Made by a program: the position numbers and the translations under genes
Notes under the pieces: model-generated
Database searches by the model: none
What the model was told of the DNA's origin: nothing
What the model saw: the letters and a program-made list of their open reading frames with translations, nothing else
From: Pseudomonas nicosulfuronedens
Lineage (GTDB): Bacteria; Pseudomonadota; Gammaproteobacteria; Pseudomonadales; Pseudomonadaceae
Reading direction: 5' to 3'
Length of the DNA: 64,000 bases
Assembly (NCBI RefSeq): GCF_005877905.1
Contig: NZ_SWDV01000041.1
Span: 1 to 64,000, forward strand
Shown here: positions 8,329 to 17,300 of the stretch, piece after piece
How positions within the stretch are numbered: position 1 is the stretch's first letter
Layout of the letters: each line of letters opens with the position of its first letter

Positions 8329-9929
8329 TGGGCATCCTCCAGGATAAGGTCGGCAGCGCGCCAAGCCATGGCCATCATCGGGCCGTTGGTATTGCCAGAA
8401 ATCAAAGTCGGGATTACCGACAGGTCCATTACTCGCAACCCCGTGACGCCCCTGACACGCAAGCGCGGATCAAGCACCGCCGAGTCGTCCGATCCCATCG
8501 CGCAGGTCCCGCTGGCGTGATAGCCGGACTGCCCGCGCCGGCGGAACTCGTCGATGATTTCGTCGTCGGTCTGCACCTGCATGCCGGGATGGGTTTCCTC
8601 CATCACGAGGTGGCTCATGGGAGCGCTGTGGATCACTTTGCGCATGAAGCGGAAGGCGCCGATCGACACCTCGCGGTCGTACTCGTCGGCCAAGTAGTTG
8701 GTGACGATACGCGCCGGCTGCGCCGGATCGGCCGATTCGATGCTCACGCTGCCGAGACTGCGTGGACGCAGCGGGTAGGTGAACAGCTGCATGCCGGGGT
8801 AGTCTTCGAAACGGTAGGTCGGTGAGCTGAAGTCCATTGAGTAAGGCGCCATCATCAGCTGTGCGTCCGGACGCTCCAGCCCCGCGCGGGTGCGGAAAAA
8901 CCCGCCGACCTGATATGACCCCAGCGACATCACCCCGCCCCGGGTGAGCATGTACTGCAGGGCGTTCTTCACCAGGCGCGGGCCGGCGAATTCGCGGTTC
9001 TGGCTGTCTCGCCAATTACGCAGACGCACCTGGAGGAAATACAGCAGGTGCTCGCGCATATTTCGGCCCACATTGGGGCTGTGCGCGACGAGGGGAATAC
9101 CGAGCCCGGCCAGCATCGCGCTGTCACCGATCCCCGACAGCTGCAATAGACGCGGCGACTCCAGGGCGCCAGCGCTGAGGATGACCTCGCGATGGGCACG
9201 ATAGGAAACCGCTTCGCCATCGCCTCGGCGCGCCTCTACACCGATCACCCGAGAGCCGTCGAAGAGTAGCCGCTGGACCTGGGTGTCGGTGACCACTTCC
9301 AGGTTGCGGCGCTTGCGCGCCGGCTTCAGGAACGCCTGCGCGGAGCTCTGCCGAACGCCACCGGAAATCGTGTAAGTGAGGTATGCGACCCCTTCGTGGT
9401 CCAGTTCGTTGATGTCTTCCTTGCGTTTCAGGCCAAGGCTTTCGCAGGCTTCGATCACCGCTTCGCCGATACCGTTGCGCTCGGCATAGGGCGCCACCTT
9501 TAACGGGCCGTTTCCGCCCCTCAGTTCACTGGCGCCCAGGGCATGGTTCTCGATGCTGCGGAAGGCCTCGGCCATGTTGTCCCAGCCCCAACCGATGGCG
9601 CCATTGGCCTGCCACTCGTCGTAGTCGGCGGGATGGCCGCGCATGTAGACCATGCCGTTGACCGCGCTGGATCCCCCCAGCAGCTTGCCGCGGGCCCAGA
9701 CCTCCTGGCTGCGGCCGCTCGCCGGATCGACGGCCACCGGCAGGTGCCAGGCATGCGCGGGGTCGGTTAGCAGCTTGCCGAAGCCCTTGGGCATGCGCAC
9801 CAGCGGGTTGCGATCCTCCGGCCCGGCCTCTATCAACAAGACGTTGTGCTTACCGCTTTCGGAAAGCCGGTTGGCCAGCACGCAGCCCGCCGAACCCGCT
9901 CCGACGATGATGTAATCGAATTCCTTCAT
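8325..9929 (-). CDS. GMC-family FAD alcohol dehydrogenase
   Basis: 534-aa glucose-methanol-choline oxidoreductase. The FAD-binding motif '[17 protein letters not shown]' is at the N-terminus, the GMC signature '[18 protein letters not shown]' is near residue 80, and the C-terminal active site shows '[11 protein letters not shown]' with the catalytic His and 'SGNTNGP' with the partner Asn. It probably oxidises an alcohol made by the upstream P450 to a ketone or aldehyde. It follows the P450 after 67 bp and overlaps the oxocamphor-hydrolase-like gene by four bases, so tight coupling is expected. Confidence 0.88.
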   Translation of the reverse strand: MKEFDYIIVGAGSAGCVLANRLSESGKHNVLLIEAGPEDRNPLVRMPKGFGKLLTDPAHAWHLPVAVDPASGRSQEVWARGKLLGGSSAVNGMVYMRGHPADYDEWQANGAIGWGWDNMAEAFRSIENHALGASELRGGNGPLKVAPYAERNGIGEAVIEACESLGLKRKEDINELDHEGVAYLTYTISGGVRQSSAQAFLKPARKRRNLEVVTDTQVQRLLFDGSRVIGVEARRGDGEAVSYRAHREVILSAGALESPRLLQLSGIGDSAMLAGLGIPLVAHSPNVGRNMREHLLYFLQVRLRNWRDSQNREFAGPRLVKNALQYMLTRGGVMSLGSYQVGGFFRTRAGLERPDAQLMMAPYSMDFSSPTYRFEDYPGMQLFTYPLRPRSLGSVSIESADPAQPARIVTNYLADEYDREVSIGAFRFMRKVIHSAPMSHLVMEETHPGMQVQTDDEIIDEFRRRGQSGYHASGTCAMGSDDSAVLDPRLRVRGVTGLRVMDLSVIPTLISGNTNGPMMAMAWRAADLILEDAQ

Positions 9930-9996
9930 ATGATTTGGCTCGCTTGCCCGTCCGCCACTAGTTCGTCGCAGACGGGAGAACTCAGAGGGGCGGCGG

Positions 9997-11244
9997 TCAG
10001 CCGAATTTCACGTGGATCGAGTGCGGCACCCGCATCATGCTTCCGCGGATTTCCGGAGCCGGCTTGTCCGGATCCAGACGCAGGTTGGGCAACTTGTCGA
10101 GAATCGCGCTGAGCGCCCGGGTCATCTCCACGCGGGCCAGGTGTTGGCCGATGCAGACGTGCGGCCCGAAGGCGAAAGCGAAGTGCCGGTGCTGCGGCTT
10201 GCGGAAGATGTCGAAGCGTTCCGGGTCAGGGAACTTGCGCTCGTCGCGGTTGGCCGAGCCAGCCACTACGTCAATGAAGGCGCCCTGAGGAATCTCGATG
10301 CCACCCAGCGTCGTGGCCTTGCTGGCGTAGCGCGACTGCATGAGCACCGGCCCATCCCAGCGCACGGCCTCCTCGATGGCTTGCGGAATCAGCGAGCGGT
10401 CCTGTCGGATCGCTTCCAGCTGCTCCGGATGGCTCAGCAGTGCGGTGAGCAGCACGCTGGTGGCGCGGTAAGTGGTGTCACCGGCGGCGTTGATCAATTG
10501 ACGGAGGAAGGAGATCAGCACTTCCTCGGGCAGGTACTCACCCTCTACCTCGGCCACGGCCAGGGCGCTGATCAGGTCGTCACCCGGGTTTGCCCGGCGT
10601 TCGGCGACCAGGCGTTTGAAGTAGGTGCCAAGTTTGCGCGAAGCCTCGGTGCCGTGCTCGATATCCACGGAGACTACGGTTTGCGCGATGGCTAGCTTGT
10701 GGAAGGTGCTGACGTCTTCCGGCGGCAGCGCCAGTTGGCGGTAGATGATGTGGAAGGGATAGTGCAGGGTGAACTCCTGCACCAGGTCGGCCTCGCCGCG
10801 CCCTTCGAATTTCGCCATCAGGTCGTGCACCACCGGGTCGACCAACTCGTCGCCCCAGGCCGCCACGGTCTGCGGCAGGAAGGCCTTCTGGAAGATCCGG
10901 CGGAAGCGCGGATGCTCCGGCGCGTCCATGGTAGAAATGCTGCGGCCGAAGCTAATGCCCAAGTTGTACGAATAGGCGTGGTTGCTGAAGGTCTGCGGAT
11001 CGCCGAGCACCTGCGCCACTTCGTCGTAGCCGAATACCGAGTAATGCTGGGCATCCGGCGGGCAGGTGATGTCCGGATACAGCCCCATCATCGCCCGATA
11101 CTCGCCTGGCAGCACTGAAGCGTTATGTCTCAGCTCGGCGATCCTGGCGTATGGATCCAAGTGATCGCCGAATACCAGGGCATCCTCCATGAACGGATTG
11201 AACGACGGATCGTCAAAATCCTCGATAGACTGCACTGCACCCAT
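9997..11244 (-). CDS. Cytochrome P450
   Basis: 415-aa soluble bacterial P450 monooxygenase. The I-helix oxygen-activation motif is '[11 protein letters not shown]', the K-helix ExxR is E-A-V-R, and the haem loop is '[14 protein letters not shown]' with Cys364 as the ligand. It needs a ferredoxin and reductase, probably the pair at 13740-15344. The CYP family cannot be fixed by eye. It heads the run P450/GMC/oxocamphor-hydrolase-like/esterase, so it likely hydroxylates an alicyclic ring. The ATG at 11244 begins '[12 protein letters not shown]'. It is preceded by AAnAAnAA elements and, about 75-105 bp upstream, by a paired operator. Confidence 0.9.
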   Translation of the reverse strand: MGAVQSIEDFDDPSFNPFMEDALVFGDHLDPYARIAELRHNASVLPGEYRAMMGLYPDITCPPDAQHYSVFGYDEVAQVLGDPQTFSNHAYSYNLGISFGRSISTMDAPEHPRFRRIFQKAFLPQTVAAWGDELVDPVVHDLMAKFEGRGEADLVQEFTLHYPFHIIYRQLALPPEDVSTFHKLAIAQTVVSVDIEHGTEASRKLGTYFKRLVAERRANPGDDLISALAVAEVEGEYLPEEVLISFLRQLINAAGDTTYRATSVLLTALLSHPEQLEAIRQDRSLIPQAIEEAVRWDGPVLMQSRYASKATTLGGIEIPQGAFIDVVAGSANRDERKFPDPERFDIFRKPQHRHFAFAFGPHVCIGQHLARVEMTRALSAILDKLPNLRLDPDKPAPEIRGSMMRVPHSIHVKFG

Positions 11245-11254
11245 TGTTTTTATT
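11244..11254 (-). promoter_or_regulatory. AAnAAnAA elements at P450 start
   Basis: The minus strand reads AATAAAAACAATG into the start codon, giving two overlapping AAnAAnAA matches. A Hfq/Crc translational repression site is inferred. Confidence 0.45.
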
Positions 11255-11318
11255 CTCCGACTTCGGCAAAAGGTTGAGTGCGCCTGTGCCAACTTCTTGC
11301 GGCCGATCGCCGCCGGCA

Positions 11319-11350
11319 ACACGCGCATTCAGTTATGCGAACGTCGTTCA
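11319..11350 (-). promoter_or_regulatory. Paired operator upstream of P450
   Basis: The 13-mer at 11338-11350 reads CGAACGTCGTTCA on the plus strand (12 of 13 match to TGAACG-N-CGTTCA). A second partial site at 11319-11331 keeps the arm CATTCA. The centres are 19 bp apart, as at the six other loci. It is positioned to control the P450/GMC/hydrolase/esterase operon. Confidence 0.65.
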
Positions 11351-11421
11351 ATTTAAAACAGGGGCAACGACTTGGCAAGATGCGCTTTGCCAGGCCATCG
11401 CTCCCCAGGTGACAAGTGCAC

Positions 11422-12198
11422 TCAGCTGATCAGGAAGCCCCCGTCCACCGCTAGCAACTGGCCAGTGATGTAGCGGGCTGCCGGGCTGGCGAGGAACAGC
11501 GCGGCGTTAGCGATATCCTCCACCCCGCCCATGCCGCCCAAAGGCACCCGCCCCGGACTGAGGATCGGTCCCTTGAGTTCGATCGCCGCCGAGGCCGCAC
11601 GCGCACCCGGTGTAGGAATGCCTCCCGGCAGAACGGCGTTCACCCGAATGCCGTCGCCGCCGAACTCCAGCGCCGTGGTTCGCGTCAAGCTGTTAACTCC
11701 CGCCTTGCTGGCGTTGTAGGTAGCATTGTGGTGAACCACGGCCTGCATCGAGGAAACCGAGGAGATGTTGACGATGGCGCCGCCACCGCGCTCCTTCATG
11801 CGCAGGATGCATTCCCGCAGGCACAGGAAGGTGCCGCGCAGGTTCACCGCCTGCAGCCGATCCCAGAACTCAGTGTCCACCTCCAGAAACGGCCGCTTGG
11901 GAAAGATCGCAGCGTTGTTCACCAGTACATCGAGGCTGCCGTAGGCGGCGAGCGCTGCGTCAAACAGCGCCGCCACCTCGCCTTCATTGGACACGTCGAC
12001 CTTCACGGCCCTTGCCTGGCCGCCGCCGGCAACTATGGCCTCGGCGACAGCACGAGCCGCGTCCAGATCGATATCGGCGACCACCACCCGGGCACCGACG
12101 TCGGCGAAAGTCTCGGCGATGCAGCGTCCGATACCGGCGGCTGCGCCGGTCACCACGGCAGTCTTGTCATCGAGGCGAAAGGCGTTTTGCGTAGTCAT
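11422..12198 (-). CDS. SDR-family oxidoreductase
   Basis: 258-aa classical SDR, with TGAAAGIG near residue 18, NNAAIFP, catalytic Ser in 'NISSVSS', Y-N-A-S-K, and C-terminal 'GQLLAVDGGF'. The ATG at 12198 has AAGGAG upstream. The gene lies directly downstream of the CYP101-like P450 (25-bp gap), the same P450/alcohol-dehydrogenase pairing as in camphor clusters, so it may oxidise that P450's alcohol product. Confidence 0.88.
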   Translation of the reverse strand: MTTQNAFRLDDKTAVVTGAAAGIGRCIAETFADVGARVVVADIDLDAARAVAEAIVAGGGQARAVKVDVSNEGEVAALFDAALAAYGSLDVLVNNAAIFPKRPFLEVDTEFWDRLQAVNLRGTFLCLRECILRMKERGGGAIVNISSVSSMQAVVHHNATYNASKAGVNSLTRTTALEFGGDGIRVNAVLPGGIPTPGARAASAAIELKGPILSPGRVPLGGMGGVEDIANAALFLASPAARYITGQLLAVDGGFLIS

Positions 12199-12223
12199 TT
12201 CCAGCTCCTTGGCAGTGAAAGGT

Positions 12224-13423
12224 TCAGAGGTCCCAGACGAGCGGCAGGTGGTGCAGGCAGCCGTTGACGCCGCCACTCACGCCCACGCTAGCGCCCGGCT
12301 TGATGCGGAAGTCCGGGATGCGCTTGAGCCACTCCACCAGGAACACTTTCATTTCCACCCGCGCAAGGAAGGAGCCCGGGCAACGATGCGGACCATTGCC
12401 GAAGGTTGAATAGGTACGCGAGGTACGCTCGAAGTCGACCTCCAGGGGGCGCTCGAAGCAGCGCTCATCCAGGCCATGCAAGGTGGTCGGCAGGATGATC
12501 ATTTCGCCCTTCTTCATCGTCACGCCCTTGTAGACCAGGTCGTGGTCGACCACCCTCCCCTGGTTGACCACGGGGAAGCGTCGCAGGAACTCGTCGGCCG
12601 CGCGCGGCGCGAGCTCTGGATTTTCGATGAGCTTGCGGCGGTGCTCCGGATTGCGTGCCAGGAAATGCGCGACAAAGCCTAACGCCGAGGCCACGGTGTC
12701 CAGTCCACCGATCAGCACCAGCGAGCACAGCCCAATCAGTTCCTGGTCGGACAGCGCCGCGCCCTCGCGGACGATGCGGCTGATCAGGTCGTCACCAGGC
12801 TTGGCGCGCCGTTCGGCAATCACCTTGCCGACGTACTCGAAGATCTTGCCGATGGTCTCAACCTTCACCTCGTGACCGAACGGGCGGACCATCTTGTCTG
12901 CTAGCGACAGCAGGTAGCCACGGTCTTCGCTGGGGAGCTTGACCATGTTCATGAAGATGCCGATCGGCAGGTGCTGGGCGAACTCGCTGACGAACTCGCA
13001 CTCGCCCCTGGGCTGGATACCATCAAGGAGTTCCAAGGTCAGCTGGCGCGCCTGCTCCTCAAGGGACCCCACCGCCTGCGGCGTGAAGGCCGGCGCGATC
13101 AGAGAGCGGTAGGTGGTGTGCTGCGGCGGGTTGAAGTGGATCGGCGGCAGGCGGCCGTGTTCCTCTCGGGGCACAGTGCTCCACTCCGAGGAGAACTGCT
13201 CGTAGTCCTTGAAGATGTGGTAGATGTCCTCGCCACGGGTCGCCACCCAGTGCCCGCCGCGCCGCGGAGTCCAGAAGATGTCCGGCACTCCCTGGCGGTG
13301 TAGCGCGTGGAAAGCCAGGTGGTAATCGTCCTCCGCTCCCGGTGGGTTGTAGACGTCGAAATCGAAGACCAGTTCCGGCGGTACGTGCGCCGGAACGGGG
13401 GCTGCTGCAGTCGGGTCGGTCAT
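12224..13423 (-). CDS. Cytochrome P450, CYP101-like
   Basis: 399-aa P450 that resembles P450cam along its length: N-terminal 'VPPELVFDFDVYNPP', 'GGHWVATRGEDI', 'FSSEWSTVPRE', I-helix 'GGLDTVASALGF' keeping the Asp-Thr pair, haem loop 'FGNGPHRCPG' with Cys348, and the C-terminal 'LPLVWD'. CYP101 enzymes hydroxylate compact terpenoids using a putidaredoxin-type ferredoxin, and such a ferredoxin and its reductase are encoded divergently at 13740-15344. The ATG at 13423 is chosen for the P450cam-like N-terminus; an upstream extension in the same frame is not family-like. Substrate unknown. Confidence 0.92.
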   Translation of the reverse strand: MTDPTAAAPVPAHVPPELVFDFDVYNPPGAEDDYHLAFHALHRQGVPDIFWTPRRGGHWVATRGEDIYHIFKDYEQFSSEWSTVPREEHGRLPPIHFNPPQHTTYRSLIAPAFTPQAVGSLEEQARQLTLELLDGIQPRGECEFVSEFAQHLPIGIFMNMVKLPSEDRGYLLSLADKMVRPFGHEVKVETIGKIFEYVGKVIAERRAKPGDDLISRIVREGAALSDQELIGLCSLVLIGGLDTVASALGFVAHFLARNPEHRRKLIENPELAPRAADEFLRRFPVVNQGRVVDHDLVYKGVTMKKGEMIILPTTLHGLDERCFERPLEVDFERTSRTYSTFGNGPHRCPGSFLARVEMKVFLVEWLKRIPDFRIKPGASVGVSGGVNGCLHHLPLVWDL

Positions 13424-13430
13424 TGTTCTT
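13423..13430 (-). promoter_or_regulatory. AAnAAnAA element at CYP101-like start
   Basis: Minus strand AAGAACAATG runs into the start codon. Candidate Hfq/Crc site. Confidence 0.45.
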
Positions 13431-13542
13431 GTCTCTCGCTGGCAGTGGATCAAAGAGGCGTCCGGGGCGCGGCTACCCACCCCGCTGGTGACGGCACCCG
13501 TCCAATCTATGCAAGCTGAGTGCATGGATAAACGCGCATGAG

Positions 13543-13559
13543 TTGAAGGAATCCTTCAA
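13543..13559. promoter_or_regulatory. 17-bp perfect palindrome upstream of CYP101-like gene
   Basis: TTGAAGGA-A-TCCTTCAA, 8+1+8 with no mismatch, lies 120 bp upstream of the P450 start and 80 bp upstream of the divergent promoter. The sequence differs from the TGAACG-N-CGTTCA operator, so a separate regulator is implied. The rest of the 317-bp intergenic region holds that operator pair and nothing else I recognise. Confidence 0.6.
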
Positions 13560-13647
13560 GAAAATTGAATAATCCCCCCACCGACCGGCTTTCCCTTCCC
13601 GCGCTTTCCTTCCGGCTTCTTCAGCACCCCTTCGCGCCATCGAGCAT

Positions 13648-13692
13648 TTGACAGTTCGCGCGCACAGCGTTCAGAATTCCTAACGACGTTCC
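13648..13692 (+). promoter_or_regulatory. Promoter with paired operator for ferredoxin reductase operon
   Basis: TTGACA (13648-13653), an 18-base spacer and CAGAAT (13672-13677) form the promoter. Operator 1 (13661-13673) has an intact right arm CGTTCA and overlaps the last part of the spacer. Operator 2 (13680-13692, CTAACGACGTTCC) begins eight bases after the first base of the -10. The centres are 19 bp apart. The layout is identical to the ETF promoter near 47 kb, and binding there should block transcription. Confidence 0.7.
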
Positions 13693-13739
13693 AAAAATAC
13701 AAAAGCTGCTCGACGCAGCATCGTCCAGTCAGGTGCCGA

Positions 13740-14996
13740 ATGACCGAAACTGCTTCGCTCACTGCCATCATCGTTGGTGCCGGCCACGCCGCCGGCGAAC
13801 TGGCGACCAGTCTGCGTGACAACGGCTGGGAGGGCCGTATCCTGCTCATCGGTGAGGAGCCGCAGCTCCCCTACCATCGGCCGCCCCTGTCGAAAGCCTA
13901 CCTCTCTGGCGCCGCCACCTCGGAAAGCTTGCTGATCAAGCCCCGCGCTACCTATGAAAAGGCCAACGTGGAAATCATCAGCGGCGTGCGCGTCGACAGG
14001 ATCGACCGCGAAACCGCCACGGTTCACCTGGCCGACGGCCGCACCGCACAGTACGACCGCCTCATCCTTGCGACCGGCGGGCGACCGCGCCCGCTGCCGA
14101 TCCCGCAGATCGAGCAGGCCGAGCGCTCGGGCAATTTCCACTACCTGAGAACGCTGCAGGACGTGGACCGCATCCGCCGCCAGTTCGAGCCGGGCATGCG
14201 CCTGGTCATCGTCGGCGGCGGCTACATTGGCCTCGAAGTGGCCGCAGTGGCGATCAAGCGCGGCCTCAAGGTCACCGTTCTGGAAGCATTGCCGCGGGTA
14301 CTGGCGCGCGTGACCGCGCCGGAGCTTTCGGCGTTCTATGAGTCGCGCCATCGCGCCGCTGGCGTCGAGATCCGCACTGACACTCAGGTCCGCGACGTGC
14401 AGCTGGACCCTTCGGGCGACGCGGTCGCCGCCCTGCAGTGCGCCGACGGCAGCAGCGTACCGGCGGACCTGGTGGTGGTCGGCATCGGCCTGCTTCCCAA
14501 CGTGGAATTGGCGGTCGACGCGGGCCTGGAAGTCGACAACGGTATCCTAGTCGACGAGTTCGGCCAGACCAGCGACTCGAACATCTACGCCGCCGGCGAC
14601 TGTAGCAACCACCCCAACCCCCTGCTCGGCCGGCGCTTGCGCCTGGAGTCAGTGCCCAACGCCCTGGAGCAGGCGCGCAGCGTGGCAGCCTCGATCTGCG
14701 GCAAGCCCAAGGCCTACGCCTCCATCCCGTGGTTCTGGTCGGATCAGTACGAGCTCAAGCTGAAGATGGTCGGCCTGTCCCAGGGTTACGACCAACTGGT
14801 TATCCGCGGCACTCCGGAAAGCGACTCCTTCTCGGCCTTCTACCTGAAGGACGGCAGCATCTTGGCCGCCGATACCGTGAACCGCCCTCCGGAATTCATG
14901 CTCGCCAAGCGCTTTATCGCGGAGAAGGTCCGCGTGGACCCCGCGCGACTCGCGGATGACAGCCAACCCCTGAAAGACCTGTTGCCCAGCGCCTGA
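13740..14996 (+). CDS. FAD-dependent ferredoxin reductase (putidaredoxin reductase-like)
   Basis: 418-aa NAD(P)H-dependent flavoprotein that reduces the adjacent [2Fe-2S] ferredoxin. The first dinucleotide motif is 'IIVGAGHAAGELA' (residues 11-23), followed by the 'YHRPPLSKAYL' segment typical of this family, a second motif 'VIVGGGYIGLEVAA' for NAD(P)H, and the FAD motif 'NIYAAGDCSN'. Length matches putidaredoxin reductase (about 420 aa). Together with the ferredoxin at 15024 and the P450s it completes a class I P450 electron chain; it could also feed the Rieske oxygenase at 41295, which lacks a local reductase. Its promoter carries the paired operator. Confidence 0.92.
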   Translation: MTETASLTAIIVGAGHAAGELATSLRDNGWEGRILLIGEEPQLPYHRPPLSKAYLSGAATSESLLIKPRATYEKANVEIISGVRVDRIDRETATVHLADGRTAQYDRLILATGGRPRPLPIPQIEQAERSGNFHYLRTLQDVDRIRRQFEPGMRLVIVGGGYIGLEVAAVAIKRGLKVTVLEALPRVLARVTAPELSAFYESRHRAAGVEIRTDTQVRDVQLDPSGDAVAALQCADGSSVPADLVVVGIGLLPNVELAVDAGLEVDNGILVDEFGQTSDSNIYAAGDCSNHPNPLLGRRLRLESVPNALEQARSVAASICGKPKAYASIPWFWSDQYELKLKMVGLSQGYDQLVIRGTPESDSFSAFYLKDGSILAADTVNRPPEFMLAKRFIAEKVRVDPARLADDSQPLKDLLPSA

Positions 14997-15023
14997 TATC
15001 CCAACTCGCCAGGAATAGAAAAA

Positions 15024-15344
15024 ATGCCAACGATCATCTTCGTCCAGCAAGACGGTAGCGAACAGCGGGTGCACGCCGACGTCGGCCAGTCCGTCATGCA
15101 GGTGGCGGTCAACAACCAGGTGCCGGGCATCCTCGGCGACTGCGGCGGTAGCTGCAGCTGCGCGACCTGCCATGGCTACGTGGAAAAGGACTGGGCCGCG
15201 CACATGCCGGCCGCCGAGTCCTACGAGAACGACATGCTGACCTGCGCCATGGATGTCACCGATGCCAGCCGCCTGACCTGCCAGATCATCGTCACGCCCG
15301 AATTGGATGGCCTGGTAGTCCGGCTGCCGGCCTTGCAGACCTGA
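15024..15344 (+). CDS. [2Fe-2S] ferredoxin, putidaredoxin-like
   Basis: 106-aa vertebrate-type/putidaredoxin-like ferredoxin. Cluster ligands C40, C46, C49 and C86 follow the CX5CX2C...C pattern ('GDCGGSCSCATCH'), and 'CQIIVTPELDGLVV' near the C-terminus is nearly that of putidaredoxin. It carries electrons from the upstream reductase (27-bp gap) to the P450s. Two further cysteines (C44, C74) are not expected ligands. The C-terminus ends '-LPALQT' and lacks the terminal Trp that putidaredoxin uses with its partners. Confidence 0.93.
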   Translation: MPTIIFVQQDGSEQRVHADVGQSVMQVAVNNQVPGILGDCGGSCSCATCHGYVEKDWAAHMPAAESYENDMLTCAMDVTDASRLTCQIIVTPELDGLVVRLPALQT

Positions 15345-15381
15345 GCCGGCCCAGCCCGGCCGTACCACTCACCGCAACGAC

Positions 15382-15389
15382 AATAAGAA
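15382..15389 (+). promoter_or_regulatory. AAnAAnAA element upstream of SDR
   Basis: AATAAGAA just upstream of the GGAGAGG ribosome-binding region of the gene at 15406. Candidate Hfq/Crc site. Confidence 0.4.
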
Positions 15390-15405
15390 TGGAGAGGACC
15401 AACAG

Positions 15406-16362
15406 ATGAGTGCAGTCGATTTCAACGGCCGCGTGGCCATCGTGACCGGCGCCGGCGGCGGCCTGGGGCGTACCTATGCCATGGATCTGGCCAAGCGCGG
15501 CGCCGCCGTGGTGGTGAATGACCTCGGCGGAAGCTTCGACGGCCAGGGCAGCTCCCACAACATGGCCGACCAGGTGGTCGAGGAGATCCGCGCTGCCGGT
15601 GGCAAGGCGGTGGCGAACTACGACTCCGTGGGCACCCGAGCGGGCGGCGAAGGGATAGTGCAGTCCGCGCTGGACGCCTTCGGCCGGGTCGACGTGGTTA
15701 TCAACAACGCCGGTCACCTGCGCAACGCAGCGTTCGACGAGATCGACGACGAGATCCTCGACTCGCTGATCAACGTTCACCTCAAGGGCGCCATCTACGT
15801 GACCCAGCCGGCCTACAAGGTGATGAAGCAGCAGGGCTACGGCCGAGTGGTATTCGCCTCCTCAGCGGCCGGCGCCTTTGGCAATCCGCAGCAGGGGGCC
15901 TATGCCGCCGCCAAAGCGGGCCTGCTTGGAGTCATGAATGTGCTATCGCTGGAAGGCAAGCAGCACGGGGTACTGTGCAATGCCCTGCTACCCACCGCCA
16001 ACAGCCGAATGGCGGCGGCGATGGATCCCAAACAGCTGGAAGCCTTCGGTGCACAATACGCCGCCTTTGGCGAACAGCTCGGCAACGCTTACCTGCCGGA
16101 CTTCGTCACGCCGCTGGTGGTCTACCTGGCCAGCGAGGCCTGCACCAGCACCCATGGCATTTACTCCGCGTCCGTCGGCCACTACGCGCGAGCATTCATC
16201 GCCGTGAACGATGGTTGGACCGGCCCGCGCGAGGCTCCGGCCAGCGCCGACGAACTCGCCAGCCACTTCCAGCAGATCGCGGAAATCGGTGAATTCAGCA
16301 TCCCCGAATCGCTTTCGGATGAGTTCGCTATCATCCAGCGCAATTTCAGCAAGAGCCGCTAA
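15406..16362 (+). CDS. SDR, MFE-2/17beta-HSD4-like (3-hydroxyacyl-CoA dehydrogenase type)
   Basis: 318-aa SDR with TGAGGGLGRTYA near residue 15, 'VVVNDLGG' after the second strand, 'VINNAGHLRN' and Y-A-A-A-K. The 'VNDLGG' and 'NAG-LR(N/D)' signatures are typical of the dehydrogenase domain of peroxisomal multifunctional enzyme type 2 and of actinobacterial steroid-degradation relatives. The expected reaction is oxidation of a (3R)-hydroxyacyl-CoA. It is third in the ferredoxin reductase/ferredoxin operon, so it may instead oxidise a P450 product. Confidence 0.85.
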   Translation: MSAVDFNGRVAIVTGAGGGLGRTYAMDLAKRGAAVVVNDLGGSFDGQGSSHNMADQVVEEIRAAGGKAVANYDSVGTRAGGEGIVQSALDAFGRVDVVINNAGHLRNAAFDEIDDEILDSLINVHLKGAIYVTQPAYKVMKQQGYGRVVFASSAAGAFGNPQQGAYAAAKAGLLGVMNVLSLEGKQHGVLCNALLPTANSRMAAAMDPKQLEAFGAQYAAFGEQLGNAYLPDFVTPLVVYLASEACTSTHGIYSASVGHYARAFIAVNDGWTGPREAPASADELASHFQQIAEIGEFSIPESLSDEFAIIQRNFSKSR

Positions 16363-16374
16363 TACCGCAGCACA

Positions 16375-16408
16375 CTGCCTCGATGGCCACGGATAGTCAT
16401 CGGGGCAG
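16375..16408 (+). terminator. Hairpin after SDR
   Basis: An 11-bp stem with one G-T wobble (CTGCCTCGATG / CATCGGGGCAG) and a 12-base loop, 13 bases after the SDR stop. It probably terminates the plus-strand operon. No T-tract follows. Confidence 0.5.
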
Positions 16409-16421
16409 CCCCTTCCGCCGC

Positions 16422-17133
16422 CTACACCCTAACCACGACATTGCCGACCTGCTCGTTGGACTCGAGCATGCGCTGGACGTCCTGGATGTCGCTCAAGGCG
16501 AATGTCTTGGTGATAATCGGCAGTAGCGCTCTCGCCTCTAGCCCCTCGAGAATGAACGCCTTGGCCTGCGGGTAAGACGCGATCTCGGCGTAGTGATAGC
16601 CCTTAAGCGTGAGGCTCTTCCCCAGGCGTTGAACAACGGGGAAGGTTTCGGTTCGGGACTGAGTGAGCCGTAGTCCAACAGGATGCCGTCGTGCGCCGTA
16701 GTATGGGTGAGTGATTCAAAAGCCGGCCCGCCGACGGGGACGAACACCACCGGCGCACCCTGCCCGCCGTCAGCACCATGACTCGTTCGAAGATATCTTC
16801 CTCGCCGCTGACGATGACATGGGCGACCCCGGCATAAAGCAGCGCCTGTTTCTTGGCCGCTCGGGCAGTTGCACCGACCATCTTGGCTATCTGAAAAGCC
16901 GTCGTGCCTAAGCTGCTCGAGGCGGCGGTGACCAGCAGCGTATCGCTCTGACGCAACTTCGCCCGATCCACAAGCGCGCCCCATGCCGTGACTACTGCAT
17001 CCAGGATGCGGCGGCTTCTTCGAACGACAGGTTCGCAGGGATTCCAACCACCAGTCTGGCCGGAGCATTCGCCAACTCGCCATAGGTGCCCCAGCGGGCG
17101 ATATCCAGCGGCGGAATCAGTGCGCTCCGTTGC
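16422..17133 (-). pseudogene. Quinone oxidoreductase/MDR-family pseudogene
   Basis: Reading the minus strand from about 17133 to the TAG at 16422 gives recognisable medium-chain dehydrogenase sequence in four pieces: 'DIARWGTYGELANAPARL' up to 'AAASWMQ', then 'VTAWGALVDRAKL' through 'LLVTAASSSLGTTAFQIAK', then 'APVVFVPVGGPAFESL', then 'KGYHYAEIASYPQAKAF' to the C-terminus. Each junction needs one added base to restore frame (near 16990, 16760 and 16630). The first roughly 90 residues are missing and are replaced by a LysR remnant on the other strand. Three frameshifts plus a lost N-terminus make this a dead gene; sequencing error could explain single shifts but not the truncation. Confidence 0.8.
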
Positions 17134-17300
17134 TGGCCACCGCCTTCGCCGGACTGGATATCGTGTCGCAACCACTAGAGCTGGTAGGCGGCGCGCTACG
17201 TAACGGCACCTTGGTAAACCTGCTTCCTCACTACCCGGCGCCGCAATCGCCCATGCACCTGCTCTACGCCCCCGTCCGTCGCCTGACGCCTGACGCCTGA
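17116..17300 (+). pseudogene. LysR-family regulator C-terminal fragment
   Basis: A plus-strand frame reading 'TAFAGLDIVSQPLELVGGA', then 'LVNLLPHYPAPQSPMHLLY' and 'APVRRLT', ending at TGA 17298-17300, is the C-terminal end of a LysR substrate-binding domain. No DNA-binding domain precedes it; instead the neighbouring minus-strand MDR pseudogene begins. The stop falls inside a 7-bp tandem repeat, so the last residues of the domain are also lost. It is a remnant of a rearranged gene. Confidence 0.7.
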
